A stretch of 18,627 bases of DNA from CAYNOZ01 sp964398955 (GTDB lineage: Archaea > Methanobacteriota_B > Thermococci > Thermococcales > CAYNOZ01). Each line of letters opens with the position of its first letter. Within the stretch, counting starts at the first letter, position 1. The notes below the pieces were generated by a model. It made no database searches, was not told the DNA's origin, and saw only the letters and a list, made by a program, of their open reading frames with translations. This document shows positions 7,737 to 14,986 of the stretch, piece after piece. The DNA lies in assembly GCA_964398955.1 (NCBI GenBank), contig CAYNOZ010000022.1, forward strand, positions 1 to 18,627. The letters run 5' to 3'. The translations under genes and the position numbers were made by a program.

Positions 7737-7787
7737 AAAATAACAAAAAATCCAAAGAACAAAAAACAGAAAATATTCCTAGCTAAA

Positions 7788-8585
7788 TTATTCTAAAAGA
7801 ATCTTAGGAGTCAAATCTTTAAAGAAATAAAGAGCAGAATTGAATAAAATTAAATTAATGAAACCAAGAAATAATGATAAAAATGTAACCAATAACCAGT
7901 TCAAATTAATTAAAAAAGGTAATAATAATATTGAAATAGATATTAAAATTCCAAGAAATTTGATTACAAAATTTAAATAATCTGAGCTACCTCTTATTAA
8001 ATTAAGTCCTAATAGAACATTTAAATGCAAAGATCTATCAAAATCCAAATCCAAATTTACAATAAAAAATGGAACCCCATACAAAAAATAACCTAAAAAA
8101 ACTATCGCCAAGAAAGAGAGACCAGTAAAGAAAACAGAAGTATCTAAAATAAATAAATTCATAAGAATTAAGAATATAGGAATAGAGATTAAATTAAACT
8201 TAAAGAGTTCTTTAAAATATTTGATTAAGTTATCTGATACTTTAAAGCTATTTTTGTAATGATAATCATTCAAACTACCTAAGATTCCTGATAAAACTAA
8301 ACTGAAAACAACAATTAGTACGAAAAAATTGATCATAATACCTAAATTTGAAACGAAAATCAAACTATTAGAACTAAAATTAGTATTACTAAATTTTATA
8401 AGGTCAAATTTAGAAATTAGTTCCCCAAATAAATTAATTTGTTCTGGTTTGATCTTAAAGTGAAATGCCATTTGTTTCAAGCTCATTATCAATAAGAATG
8501 AGCTGATTACAGATAGTGGAATTGTTTTGATAAGATTTTTAGTTTCTAAGAAGCTTTTTGTTAGATATTTTCTTATTTTCACCAT
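7788..8585 (-). CDS. Unrecognised polytopic membrane protein
   Basis: I do not recognise this family. The protein (265 residues from the preferred start) has a short basic N-terminus, then about six hydrophobic segments: about 22-37, 82-102, 130-146, 153-175, 212-228 and 232-252 counted from the preferred start. It is rich in Leu, Phe, Ile, Asn and Lys, without Cys and with no obvious catalytic motif. ATG at 8585 is preferred: GTGAT (8594-8590) is then a well-spaced SD, as in other genes here, while the GTG within that SD would be an alternative start at 8594. It lies 39 nt downstream of an ABC permease on the same strand, so it is probably the last gene of that operon, perhaps an extra membrane subunit. 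Its coding strand is T-rich, unlike the permease before it. Confidence 0.7.
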   Translation of the reverse strand: MVKIRKYLTKSFLETKNLIKTIPLSVISSFLLIMSLKQMAFHFKIKPEQINLFGELISKFDLIKFSNTNFSSNSLIFVSNLGIMINFFVLIVVFSLVLSGILGSLNDYHYKNSFKVSDNLIKYFKELFKFNLISIPIFLILMNLFILDTSVFFTGLSFLAIVFLGYFLYGVPFFIVNLDLDFDRSLHLNVLLGLNLIRGSSDYLNFVIKFLGILISISILLLPFLINLNWLLVTFLSLFLGFINLILFNSALYFFKDLTPKILLE

Positions 8586-8589
8586 ATTA

Positions 8590-8594
8590 ATCAC
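8590..8594 (-). promoter_or_regulatory. SD deciding the start of the unrecognised membrane protein
   Basis: GTGAT followed by four bases and ATG at 8585, the same arrangement seen upstream of the metal ATPase and metal permease genes. It argues against using the GTG inside it as the start. Confidence 0.55.
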
Positions 8595-8624
8595 TTATGA
8601 ATAAAAGAAAAGTAGAGATTGATT

Positions 8625-9614
8625 TTATCTTAAATCTTTTTTGATGAATCTTGTGTATGCGATGCTGAATGGTAGTAGTAGTTGTACTGTTATGATTGCT
8701 AGGTTGTTTATTACTAGTGGTATGGTTTCTCCGATTGATTTGAATGTTTTGGTGTATTCATCTCCTGCGAATGCTCCTCCAACTAGTTTTGAGTAGTGAT
8801 GGGCTGGTGATAGTGAGTATAGTCTGTTTCTCCATTTGTCTCTTTTTTCTCTCCATTCTTTGTATGGATCTTCTACTGGTATTGTTACTGGTTGGTCTCC
8901 TGGTTCTGAAACTTGTCCTGATGAGGTTCCTCTTTCTACTGAGAAGTGATCTGGTCTTTCCCCTGCAAGTTGGGATGCGCCTAGTTCTGCTATTATTGGG
9001 TAGGCTATTGTTAGGAAGATTACTATTGCTATTCCTACTAGTATTGCTGTTTCTGGTTTTTTTATTATTGTTGATATCATTACTCCTAGGCTTAGGAATG
9101 ATAGTATGTATATTAGGGTTAGTATGGTTGATATTAAGGATCTTGTTAGTGATGTTAGGTCGATTGGTACTCCGATTATTAATAGGTAGGTTATTGATAG
9201 TGTGAACCCTAGGAAGATTATGATTATTAATGCTAGGGCGTTTCCTAGGAATTTTCCGTTTATTATTTGGTCTCTGTAGATTGGTTGGCTTAGTAGGGTT
9301 TTTCCTGTTCCTTCTGATATTTCTCTATTTATTGCGTCGGCTCCGAGTGTTATTCCTATTAGTGCTCCGAATATTGTTATGATTTGTAGGTTTGTTATCA
9401 TTGATAGTGTTATTGGTGTTTTTGCTACGAGTAGGTCGACTCCGTAGTTTCTTAGTGGGGTTATTCTTGTTTGTCCTGCTAGGTCTATCATTGTGCTTCT
9501 TGTTACATGATTGATTAGTAGGATGAATGCGAGGTAGAGAAATAGAAGGCCTAGGAATCTTTTGCTGCGTATTGCTTCATAGAATTCTTCCCAGGCTACG
9601 TTTAGTTCTTTCAA
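8625..9614 (-). CDS. ABC-2 type permease (NosY-like)
   Basis: An integral membrane protein, 329 residues from the preferred TTG start. It has a cytoplasmic amphipathic N-terminus, a first helix (about 22-36), and the family-typical stretch GADAINREISEGTGKTLLSQ followed by PIYRDQIINGKFLG (about 91-124), in which an acidic/Arg cytoplasmic segment precedes the next helices. There are about six helices in all and a long hydrophilic extracytoplasmic loop (about 214-273, rich in Glu, Arg and Pro). It resembles permeases of the copper-enzyme-maturation (NosY) type. The TTG at 9614 follows AAGGGGTGA (9628-9620) at 5 nt; the in-frame GTG at 9623 lies inside that SD. It starts about 14 nt after the surface-protein gene. 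The coding strand is strongly A+C-rich. Confidence 0.83.
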   Translation of the reverse strand: MKELNVAWEEFYEAIRSKRFLGLLFLYLAFILLINHVTRSTMIDLAGQTRITPLRNYGVDLLVAKTPITLSMITNLQIITIFGALIGITLGADAINREISEGTGKTLLSQPIYRDQIINGKFLGNALALIIIIFLGFTLSITYLLIIGVPIDLTSLTRSLISTILTLIYILSFLSLGVMISTIIKKPETAILVGIAIVIFLTIAYPIIAELGASQLAGERPDHFSVERGTSSGQVSEPGDQPVTIPVEDPYKEWREKRDKWRNRLYSLSPAHHYSKLVGGAFAGDEYTKTFKSIGETIPLVINNLAIITVQLLLPFSIAYTRFIKKDLR

Positions 9615-9619
9615 TTTTT

Positions 9620-9628
9620 TCACCCCTT
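9620..9628 (-). promoter_or_regulatory. SD deciding the start of the ABC-2 permease
   Basis: AAGGGGTGA five bases upstream of TTG at 9614. The annotatable GTG at 9623-9621 lies within this SD and would have no correctly spaced SD of its own. Confidence 0.55.
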
Positions 9629-11503
9629 CTATCTTCTTCCTACTCTTTTCATTAGAACTACTACACCACCTATTGCTATTGCTAGTACTCCGATTCCGAT
9701 TAGTGCTGTATTTGAGCTTTGGGTTACTTGAACTCTTAAGCTGGTGCTGGAGCTTACTTGGTCTGAGTTAGTTTTTACTCCTATTCTTTGCTCTCCTGAT
9801 GGTGTTCCTTCTGGTATTTGTATTTCTAGTGTTGCTCTTCTTTGATCTCCTCTATTTAGGTTTGTAATTCTCTTCGGTTCTATTGTAGTTTCCCAACCGT
9901 CTGGTCCATCTATTTCAAAGTTGATGTTAGTTATTGGAGCACTTCCGTAATTTCTTATCATAACATCTGTTGTAATCGTATCTCCGGCTTTTCCTGAAAC
10001 CTGATAATTGCTGAAGTTCACGTCTAATTGGTAGTTTCCTATCAACTCGATTGTTATGTTTTTCTTGTAGGTTTGGCCTGATCCTTCTACTATTAAGGTA
10101 GCATTGTATTCTCCTGGTTCTGAGTTATAGGTTGGTACTGCTTTAAAGAAGACTGACTTGGTTTCTCCACTATCGATTTCAACGTTATTTGTTCTAACAC
10201 TTTGTTTAGATGTTTTGAAGAATGAATGTGACCAGTCTGTTGGTAATCCTTTTAATTTTAAAGAATATTCATCATTTAATTTCCCTTTATTATCTATTGT
10301 TATTTCATATGGTTGTTGGCTATCAAACCTTACTGTTAAACTGGTGCTTTCTAATTCTGAATCGAAGTAGTAACTGGATCTTTCTATTCTAACCATTTCA
10401 GAGGTTTCTTCACCATCTAATAGCTCTATTGTATCTGTTTCAGTTTCATAACCTTCTTTACTGACTTTGATATTATATTCTCCTGGTTCTTTCTCTATCT
10501 CAACGCTTCCTTCAGAATTAGTTATAAATGTTTCATCTCCTATTTCTATTTCTGCATTATTTACCGGTCCAGAATCATCTTCAACATTCATAGTTAGTTC
10601 AGCTGGTTCTCCTCTAAAAGTTTCGTAGACAAATACCGAAACTTCTTCTTTGTTACCATTTGCACTAAATTTGATCTTATGCTCCCCTAGAAGAGCATCT
10701 CTTGGAGACTCAACAATTAAGTTAACAGTCTTCGATATATCCTCTTTTAAAGATAATAGCTTAACTCTTTTTTCATCACTGATTTCAAAGTATGCTTCCC
10801 AGTCATCTGGTTTATCGATTATATCTAATTCTACAACCTTATCAGATTTATTACTGGTTAATTCAACAGGAAAACTTACTTCTTTACCTGCCTCATTTTC
10901 TAAACCGATAGCAGAAAGATCTAACTCAACTCCACTTCCCATGTTATTAATATCTGGTTTTATTGATGAGGAATAAACACTTAAGACTTCATCGTCATAT
11001 CTTAAAGCTAAATTCTTATGGTATGCCGTTGATTCTGATTCTATAGAGTAATAACGGTTTGATATAGTTATATTTAGTTCTTCATTTGATACTCCTTTTG
11101 CTTGAATTTCATAGTTTTCAACAGAATATTTTTCTCCTTCCTCTACTGAAATTTCTTCAGCAAGTTCTGCTTTATGCTTCACAATTATTAAGAAACCATC
11201 GTCTGTTTCTTTTCCAGGAACAACTTTCAAGTTCTCTGTTTCAATTTCAACTCCAAAGTACACTTGTTCTATAGTTTGAACTTCCCCATCATCTGAAATA
11301 ATTATGTGAGGATTGTTATTTGTTTCACTCTCTGTCATTTTAACTTTGTAGTTACCTAAGTTTACCGACTCTTCAACTTCTAATCTTCCTTCATAAACTT
11401 GAATCCATGGTTCTTCATCATTTGTTTGTCCTTCTACTGTGTTAGGAATTGCAGATATTATGAAAATGGCTCCAAGTAATATAGCAATTAATTTTTTATT
11501 CAT
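9629..11503 (-). CDS. Membrane-anchored surface protein with Ig-like (NEW3-type) domains
   Basis: From ATG at 11503, 624 residues: a signal peptide (about 1-25, MNKKLIAILLGAIFIISAIP), an N-terminal beta-rich region (about 30-190), a first Ig-like NEW3/COG1470-type domain (about 196-293), a carboxypeptidase-regulatory/PEGA-like domain (about 303-372, with GPVNNAEIEIGDE and EYNIKVSKEGYETETD), two more NEW3-type domains (about 382-487 and 492-593), a C-terminal helix (599-617) and a basic tail (KRVGRR). The three Ig-like domains repeat a Trp motif: PDDW, PTDW, PDGW. It should sit outside the cell, anchored by its C-terminus. The start has AAGGAGG (11517-11511) 7 nt upstream and overlaps the ATPase stop by 8 nt; an upstream in-frame ATG at 11545 has no such support. 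Placement between ATPase and permease suggests an extracytoplasmic part of that ABC system. Confidence 0.82.
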   Translation of the reverse strand: MNKKLIAILLGAIFIISAIPNTVEGQTNDEEPWIQVYEGRLEVEESVNLGNYKVKMTESETNNNPHIIISDDGEVQTIEQVYFGVEIETENLKVVPGKETDDGFLIIVKHKAELAEEISVEEGEKYSVENYEIQAKGVSNEELNITISNRYYSIESESTAYHKNLALRYDDEVLSVYSSSIKPDINNMGSGVELDLSAIGLENEAGKEVSFPVELTSNKSDKVVELDIIDKPDDWEAYFEISDEKRVKLLSLKEDISKTVNLIVESPRDALLGEHKIKFSANGNKEEVSVFVYETFRGEPAELTMNVEDDSGPVNNAEIEIGDETFITNSEGSVEIEKEPGEYNIKVSKEGYETETDTIELLDGEETSEMVRIERSSYYFDSELESTSLTVRFDSQQPYEITIDNKGKLNDEYSLKLKGLPTDWSHSFFKTSKQSVRTNNVEIDSGETKSVFFKAVPTYNSEPGEYNATLIVEGSGQTYKKNITIELIGNYQLDVNFSNYQVSGKAGDTITTDVMIRNYGSAPITNINFEIDGPDGWETTIEPKRITNLNRGDQRRATLEIQIPEGTPSGEQRIGVKTNSDQVSSSTSLRVQVTQSSNTALIGIGVLAIAIGGVVVLMKRVGRR

Positions 11504-12446
11504 CTTTATCCCTCCTTCTAGAATCGTTTTGTTCATAATGATCAAGGAAAATTTCCTCTAAACTAGGTTCATTGATTTCTAAATTACGAACAATCATATC
11601 ATTATCGTAAAGAAAATCGGAAACTTGATTTCTAATATCTTTATGTGAGTGTATCACAACTTTATTATCTGCTAAACGATTGACCTCAGATATCTCATCA
11701 AAATCAAGTTCTGGTAAAGCATTTTTAGTTTCAATCCTGATTTCATATCCTCTAAGATCCATAAACTTATTCTTAATATCATCTAAAGATCCTTCAGCTT
11801 TAATTTCTCCTTCCACAAGTATTCCTATTTCATCACATACCTCTTCCACTTCACTAAGAATATGTGAAGAAAAGAAAATCGTCTTACCTCTAGCCTTCTC
11901 TTCCTTAATAACTCTTTTAACCATTGACGAACCCTCAGGATCCAATCCACTAGTTGGCTCATCAAGAATCAAAACCTCGGGATCATTTAAAAGAGTTTGA
12001 GCTAACAACAACCTCTGTTTCATACCCTTAGAAAATCCCTTAGTCTTTTTATCCATTACATCATCAAGATTCACTAACTCCAACAACTCCTCAATCCTCT
12101 CATCATCCACACGAGAATCCCCTTCATAGAAATTAGCTAAAAACTTCAAATTCTGCCATGCAGACAATTCCCCATAAACAGAACCATCTTCAGGCAAAAA
12201 ACCTACCTTTTCCTTAATCTTCACAGGCTCACTGAAAATACTCATATCCAAGATCTCAATATCCCCCTCAGTAGGAGTAATTAAACCTAACATACTAAGA
12301 ATAGTAGTTGATTTACCCGCACCGTTAGGACCAAGGAAACCGTAAACTATCCCACTCTCAACACTCAAAGATAAATCATCTACTGCCTTAAAATCATCAT
12401 ACTTCTTAGTTAAATTTTTAATTTTAATTGCTGAAATTTTTACCAC
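11496..12446 (-). CDS. ABC-2 type ATP-binding protein
   Basis: A 316-residue ABC ATPase (GTG start at 12446). Motifs: Walker A GPNGAGKST (39-47), the region GFLPEDGSVYGELSAWQNL as in ABC-2 exporters, signature FSKGM (138-142; Ser-Lys-Gly-Met in place of SGGQ, usual here), Walker B VLILDEP (158-164), His195 (SSHI), and a C-terminal domain of about 90 residues typical of this class. The start is uncertain. In-frame ATGs exist at 12479, 12476 and 12464, but the N-terminus would then be MFYWKEVV-like and atypical. An ATT at 12437, correctly spaced after GAGGTGG, would give the typical start MSAIKIKNLTKKY. It heads an operon with the surface protein (8-nt overlap), the permease and probably the unrecognised membrane protein. 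The 5' part is G+T-biased. Confidence 0.88.
   Translation of the reverse strand: MVKISAIKIKNLTKKYDDFKAVDDLSLSVESGIVYGFLGPNGAGKSTTILSMLGLITPTEGDIEILDMSIFSEPVKIKEKVGFLPEDGSVYGELSAWQNLKFLANFYEGDSRVDDERIEELLELVNLDDVMDKKTKGFSKGMKQRLLLAQTLLNDPEVLILDEPTSGLDPEGSSMVKRVIKEEKARGKTIFFSSHILSEVEEVCDEIGILVEGEIKAEGSLDDIKNKFMDLRGYEIRIETKNALPELDFDEISEVNRLADNKVVIHSHKDIRNQVSDFLYDNDMIVRNLEINEPSLEEIFLDHYEQNDSRRRDKDE
11511..11517 (-). promoter_or_regulatory. Strong SD deciding the start of the surface protein
   Basis: AAGGAGG lies 7 nt upstream of ATG 11503 and within the last codons of the ABC ATPase. It selects the start directly ahead of the signal peptide over the in-frame ATG at 11545. Confidence 0.75.
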
Positions 12447-12491
12447 CTCTTTCCAGTAAAACATAAATTTAAACATCAAATAAGATCATAA

Positions 12492-12503
12492 AATATAATT
12501 TAA
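12492..12503 (-). promoter_or_regulatory. Probable TATA box of the ABC/surface-protein operon
   Basis: On the minus strand TTAAATTATATT-like sequence is centred near 12498. Typical spacing puts transcription start near 12472, which would exclude the ATG codons at 12479 and 12476 and favour a start at 12446 or 12437. Confidence 0.45.
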
Positions 12504-12588
12504 AGATCCTGACATCACGAACACTATAGGTTCAACATATCTCTTTGTATATCAGAAAACCTTGATAATCTAAAAAGAGTTTCGATTT

Positions 12589-12608
12589 TGTTAGGTTTTT
12601 ACCTAACA
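12589..12608. repeat. Perfect palindromic hairpin TGTTAGGT-N4-ACCTAACA
   Basis: Two 8-bp arms with a TTTT loop, in the non-coding DNA upstream of the ABC/surface-protein operon and downstream of the ene-reductase gene. Neither strand has a T tract right after the stem, so it does not look like a terminator. The TTAGG...CCTAA core recalls DtxR/MntR-type metal-repressor operators, but the spacing differs from the 19-bp DtxR consensus. About 100 bp upstream of the operon's TATA box. Confidence 0.5.
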
Positions 12609-12744
12609 CAAAAATAGAGCTAAAATTAAAATCTAATAAACAAATCATTAGCTAGGAAATAATATTAATGGAATATATAAGAAATGCATTATTTATAATA
12701 TTTTTTATTTAAAATTAATTGATCATAGATTTGAATAATAATGA

Positions 12745-12757
12745 AAGGAAAAAAAGA
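12745..12757 (-). terminator. T-tract terminator of the ene-reductase gene
   Basis: On the minus strand a T7 run flanked by pyrimidines lies about 10-20 nt beyond the TGA of the ene-reductase gene. No strong stem; consistent with archaeal T-tract termination. Confidence 0.45.
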
Positions 12758-12764
12758 GATAATG

Positions 12765-14738
12765 TCATTTATATAGATGGCTGTATGTTTTATGTGGATT
12801 CCCTATCGATATAGCTGCTTCTGCTCCAGATTGAGTAGCTTCAAATATTCTATTTGGTTCGTTAGCGTCTCCTACTAAATAGATGTTGTATTCTTCTTTA
12901 TTTAGTTTTTCAGCTAATTCATTTTCTGGTTTGCTTCCCATAGCGAGTATTACCTTATTTGCAGAGTAGGTATTTTCTTCTCCTTCTTTTTCTGTTATTA
13001 CTTTTTTTCCGTTAATTTCTTTTACTTTTTCGTTTGTTTCCCACGTAACATTTTCTTCTTCGCAAAATCTCTGTAGTAAGTCAAATCTAGTTATTGCTTC
13101 CATGTCTAGAGCTATATCGTTTAACATTTCTAATATTTTCACTTTATTATTTTTGTCTAGAAGGTATTCTGTGAGGTCGCATCCGACCTGTCCCCCTCCT
13201 ATTACTAGTATTTCTTCGTTTTCTATATCCATTTCTTGTTTTAGTACATCCCAGGCCTGTAAAACATTTTCATCATTTTTTATGTCCGGTTCTATCGGTT
13301 CTGCTCCTGTTGCAACAATTATTTCATCTGGGTTTTCTTTTCTTACAGTATCCATTGTTGCTTCAGTTCCTGTTTTTATTTTCACTCCTAGTTCTTTAAT
13401 TTCGTTTTCTATTTGGTCCATGAACCATTTTATTTTTTCTTTTCCAGGAGGTTTACTTCCGATCTTCATCTGTCCGCCTAGTTCTTCATCTTTTTCGTAT
13501 AATGTAACGTTGTGGCCTCTTTCGGCCGCATATTTTGCAGCTTCCATTCCACCGGGCCCTCCACCAATTATTAGTACATCTTTCTGGTTTTCTGCTTTTG
13601 CTAGTTCGTTAAATTCTTTTTCTCTTCCTACTTCCGGATTAACTGTACAGCTTATTGCTTTATTATTAAACATTTCACCGATACAACCTGTATTACAGCT
13701 TATACATTTGTTTATATCTTCAGATCTCCCTTGCGCAGCTTTCTTGGCGAAGAAGGGATCTGCTATTTGACCTCTTCCTATCGCAACAAAATCAGCTACA
13801 CCATCCTCTATCAATTGATCAGCCATTTCAGGTTCCCTAATAACTCCAACAGTTATTACCGGAATATCTACTACTTCTTTTATCTGTTCAGCTAAATGAG
13901 TTCTCCAGCCTTCCTCATACCTCATAGGTTCAACAGTTGTTTGCAAAGACTCGTAAATCCCTGCGGTAATATGTAATGCATCAACACCAGCTTTTTCCAA
14001 TTCTTTCGCCACTTTCTTAGACTCTTCTATTCCATGACCTTCTTCAACGAACTCATCCGCACTTAATCTGAAATCAATAGGATAATCCTCACCTAACTCA
14101 TCTCTTATTCCGCTAATTATCTCTTTTGGAAAAGTCAATCTATCTTTTATGTCTCCACCGTACTTATCATCTCTCTTATTAGTCCTAGACGAAATAAACT
14201 GTCCAATTAAGTACCCATGACCTCCATGCAATTCAACACCATCGAATCTAGCTTGTTCAGCTCTAACCGCACCTTGAACAAACTTATCCACCAAATCTTC
14301 AACTTCCTCAGTTTCTAATTTTCTAGGGGTAATACCTAAAAAACGATCCTCAACTTCTGACGCACAAACAGGTTGCTTACCCTCTGTCTCCCTAGGAGTT
14401 GTCTCTCTACCTGCATGATGCAACTGGACGAAAATCTTAGCTCCATGATTATGAACACTCTTTGTTAATTCAGATAATCTCGGAACATATCTATCATTAT
14501 CAATCATTAATTCAGTGGCGAAACCTCTTGACTCAGGATAATCAATTCCAGTAGCTTCTACAATTATTAAACCAGTTCCACCCTTAGCTCTTTCAGCATA
14601 GTAATCTATCAATCGATCAGTTACCTCTCCACTAACACCTGAAAGAAGAGAAACCATCGGAGGCATTACAATCCTATTTCTAATATTTAAACTTCCAATT
14701 TTTCCATCACTTAACAAATTCTTAAATTCTTCATCCAT
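12765..14738 (-). CDS. Old-Yellow-Enzyme-type NADH:flavin oxidoreductase (FMN, 4Fe-4S, FAD)
   Basis: A 657-residue protein with full 2,4-dienoyl-CoA-reductase/BaiCD-like architecture. An FMN-binding OYE barrel (about 1-340) has QLHHAG (105-110) and VELHGGHGYLIGQFISSRTN (168-187). The 4Fe-4S ligands are Cys345, Cys348, Cys352 and Cys364 (CISCNTGC...C). A FAD domain follows (IGGGPGG at 391-397) with an inserted NAD(P)H-binding domain (IGGGQVG at 513-519). Such enzymes pass electrons from NAD(P)H through FAD and the cluster to FMN to reduce enoyl-CoA or other activated C=C bonds. The substrate cannot be deduced. A TATA-like box is at 14776-14786, and GGTAGGTT (14752-14745) is a plausible SD. It stands alone and is of a class commoner in anaerobic bacteria, so transfer is possible. 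Confidence 0.93.
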   Translation of the reverse strand: MDEEFKNLLSDGKIGSLNIRNRIVMPPMVSLLSGVSGEVTDRLIDYYAERAKGGTGLIIVEATGIDYPESRGFATELMIDNDRYVPRLSELTKSVHNHGAKIFVQLHHAGRETTPRETEGKQPVCASEVEDRFLGITPRKLETEEVEDLVDKFVQGAVRAEQARFDGVELHGGHGYLIGQFISSRTNKRDDKYGGDIKDRLTFPKEIISGIRDELGEDYPIDFRLSADEFVEEGHGIEESKKVAKELEKAGVDALHITAGIYESLQTTVEPMRYEEGWRTHLAEQIKEVVDIPVITVGVIREPEMADQLIEDGVADFVAIGRGQIADPFFAKKAAQGRSEDINKCISCNTGCIGEMFNNKAISCTVNPEVGREKEFNELAKAENQKDVLIIGGGPGGMEAAKYAAERGHNVTLYEKDEELGGQMKIGSKPPGKEKIKWFMDQIENEIKELGVKIKTGTEATMDTVRKENPDEIIVATGAEPIEPDIKNDENVLQAWDVLKQEMDIENEEILVIGGGQVGCDLTEYLLDKNNKVKILEMLNDIALDMEAITRFDLLQRFCEEENVTWETNEKVKEINGKKVITEKEGEENTYSANKVILAMGSKPENELAEKLNKEEYNIYLVGDANEPNRIFEATQSGAEAAISIGNPHKTYSHLYK

Positions 14739-14775
14739 ATAAATAACCTACCATGACATAACTAATAATTATAAG

Positions 14776-14786
14776 GATATAAATTA
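14776..14786 (-). promoter_or_regulatory. Probable TATA box of the ene-reductase gene
   Basis: Minus-strand AATTTATATCC about 40-48 nt upstream of the ATG at 14738. The rest of the 14739-14970 gap is AT-rich; apart from the inverted repeat at 14938-14986 I see nothing gene-like in it. Confidence 0.45.
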
Positions 14787-14937
14787 TTTGGTCAAAAAAT
14801 CAAATTAAGTACATCAAAATACATTCACCAAAAAAATTACATTATAAAAAAATAAATAATTTAATTAAAAAACAATAGACATAAATCAAATAAAAATATG
14901 AGAAATTACCAGAAGAATAAAAATTTTTATAATCTTA

Positions 14938-14986
14938 AACCGAAATAAGTAAGAAAAATAATTATAATAATCAGACCATTTCGGTT
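14938..14986. repeat. Inverted repeat spanning the dehydrogenase stop codon
   Basis: AACCGAAAT (14938-14946) and ATTTCGGTT (14978-14986) are perfect 9-bp arms with a 31-nt loop. The right arm lies in the last codons of the dehydrogenase and the left arm in the 3' flank, so the messenger could fold across its own stop codon. The loop contains a T5 run on the minus strand, so termination may precede completion of the stem. Confidence 0.45.

Noticed and set aside
7737..7787. Terminator for the plus-strand permease in the convergent gap
   Set aside because: The plus strand has no T tract here; only the minus strand carries T runs. I could not support a rightward terminator.
8744..9205. Plus-strand open frame of 153 codons rich in Leu/Val
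   Set aside because: It is the reverse of the A+C-biased permease gene. The monotonous Leu/Val composition is what the strand bias predicts, and there is no SD or family motif.
12480..12764. tRNA or small RNA gene in the long intergenic region
   Set aside because: No T-loop-like sequence or GC-rich cloverleaf is present; only AT-rich DNA, one hairpin and promoter or terminator elements.
13102..13770. Plus-strand open frame of 222 codons opposite the ene-reductase
   Set aside because: It is opposite the 4Fe-4S/FAD region, whose motifs are intact. Ser/Phe/Ile-rich composition without domains marks it as a shadow.
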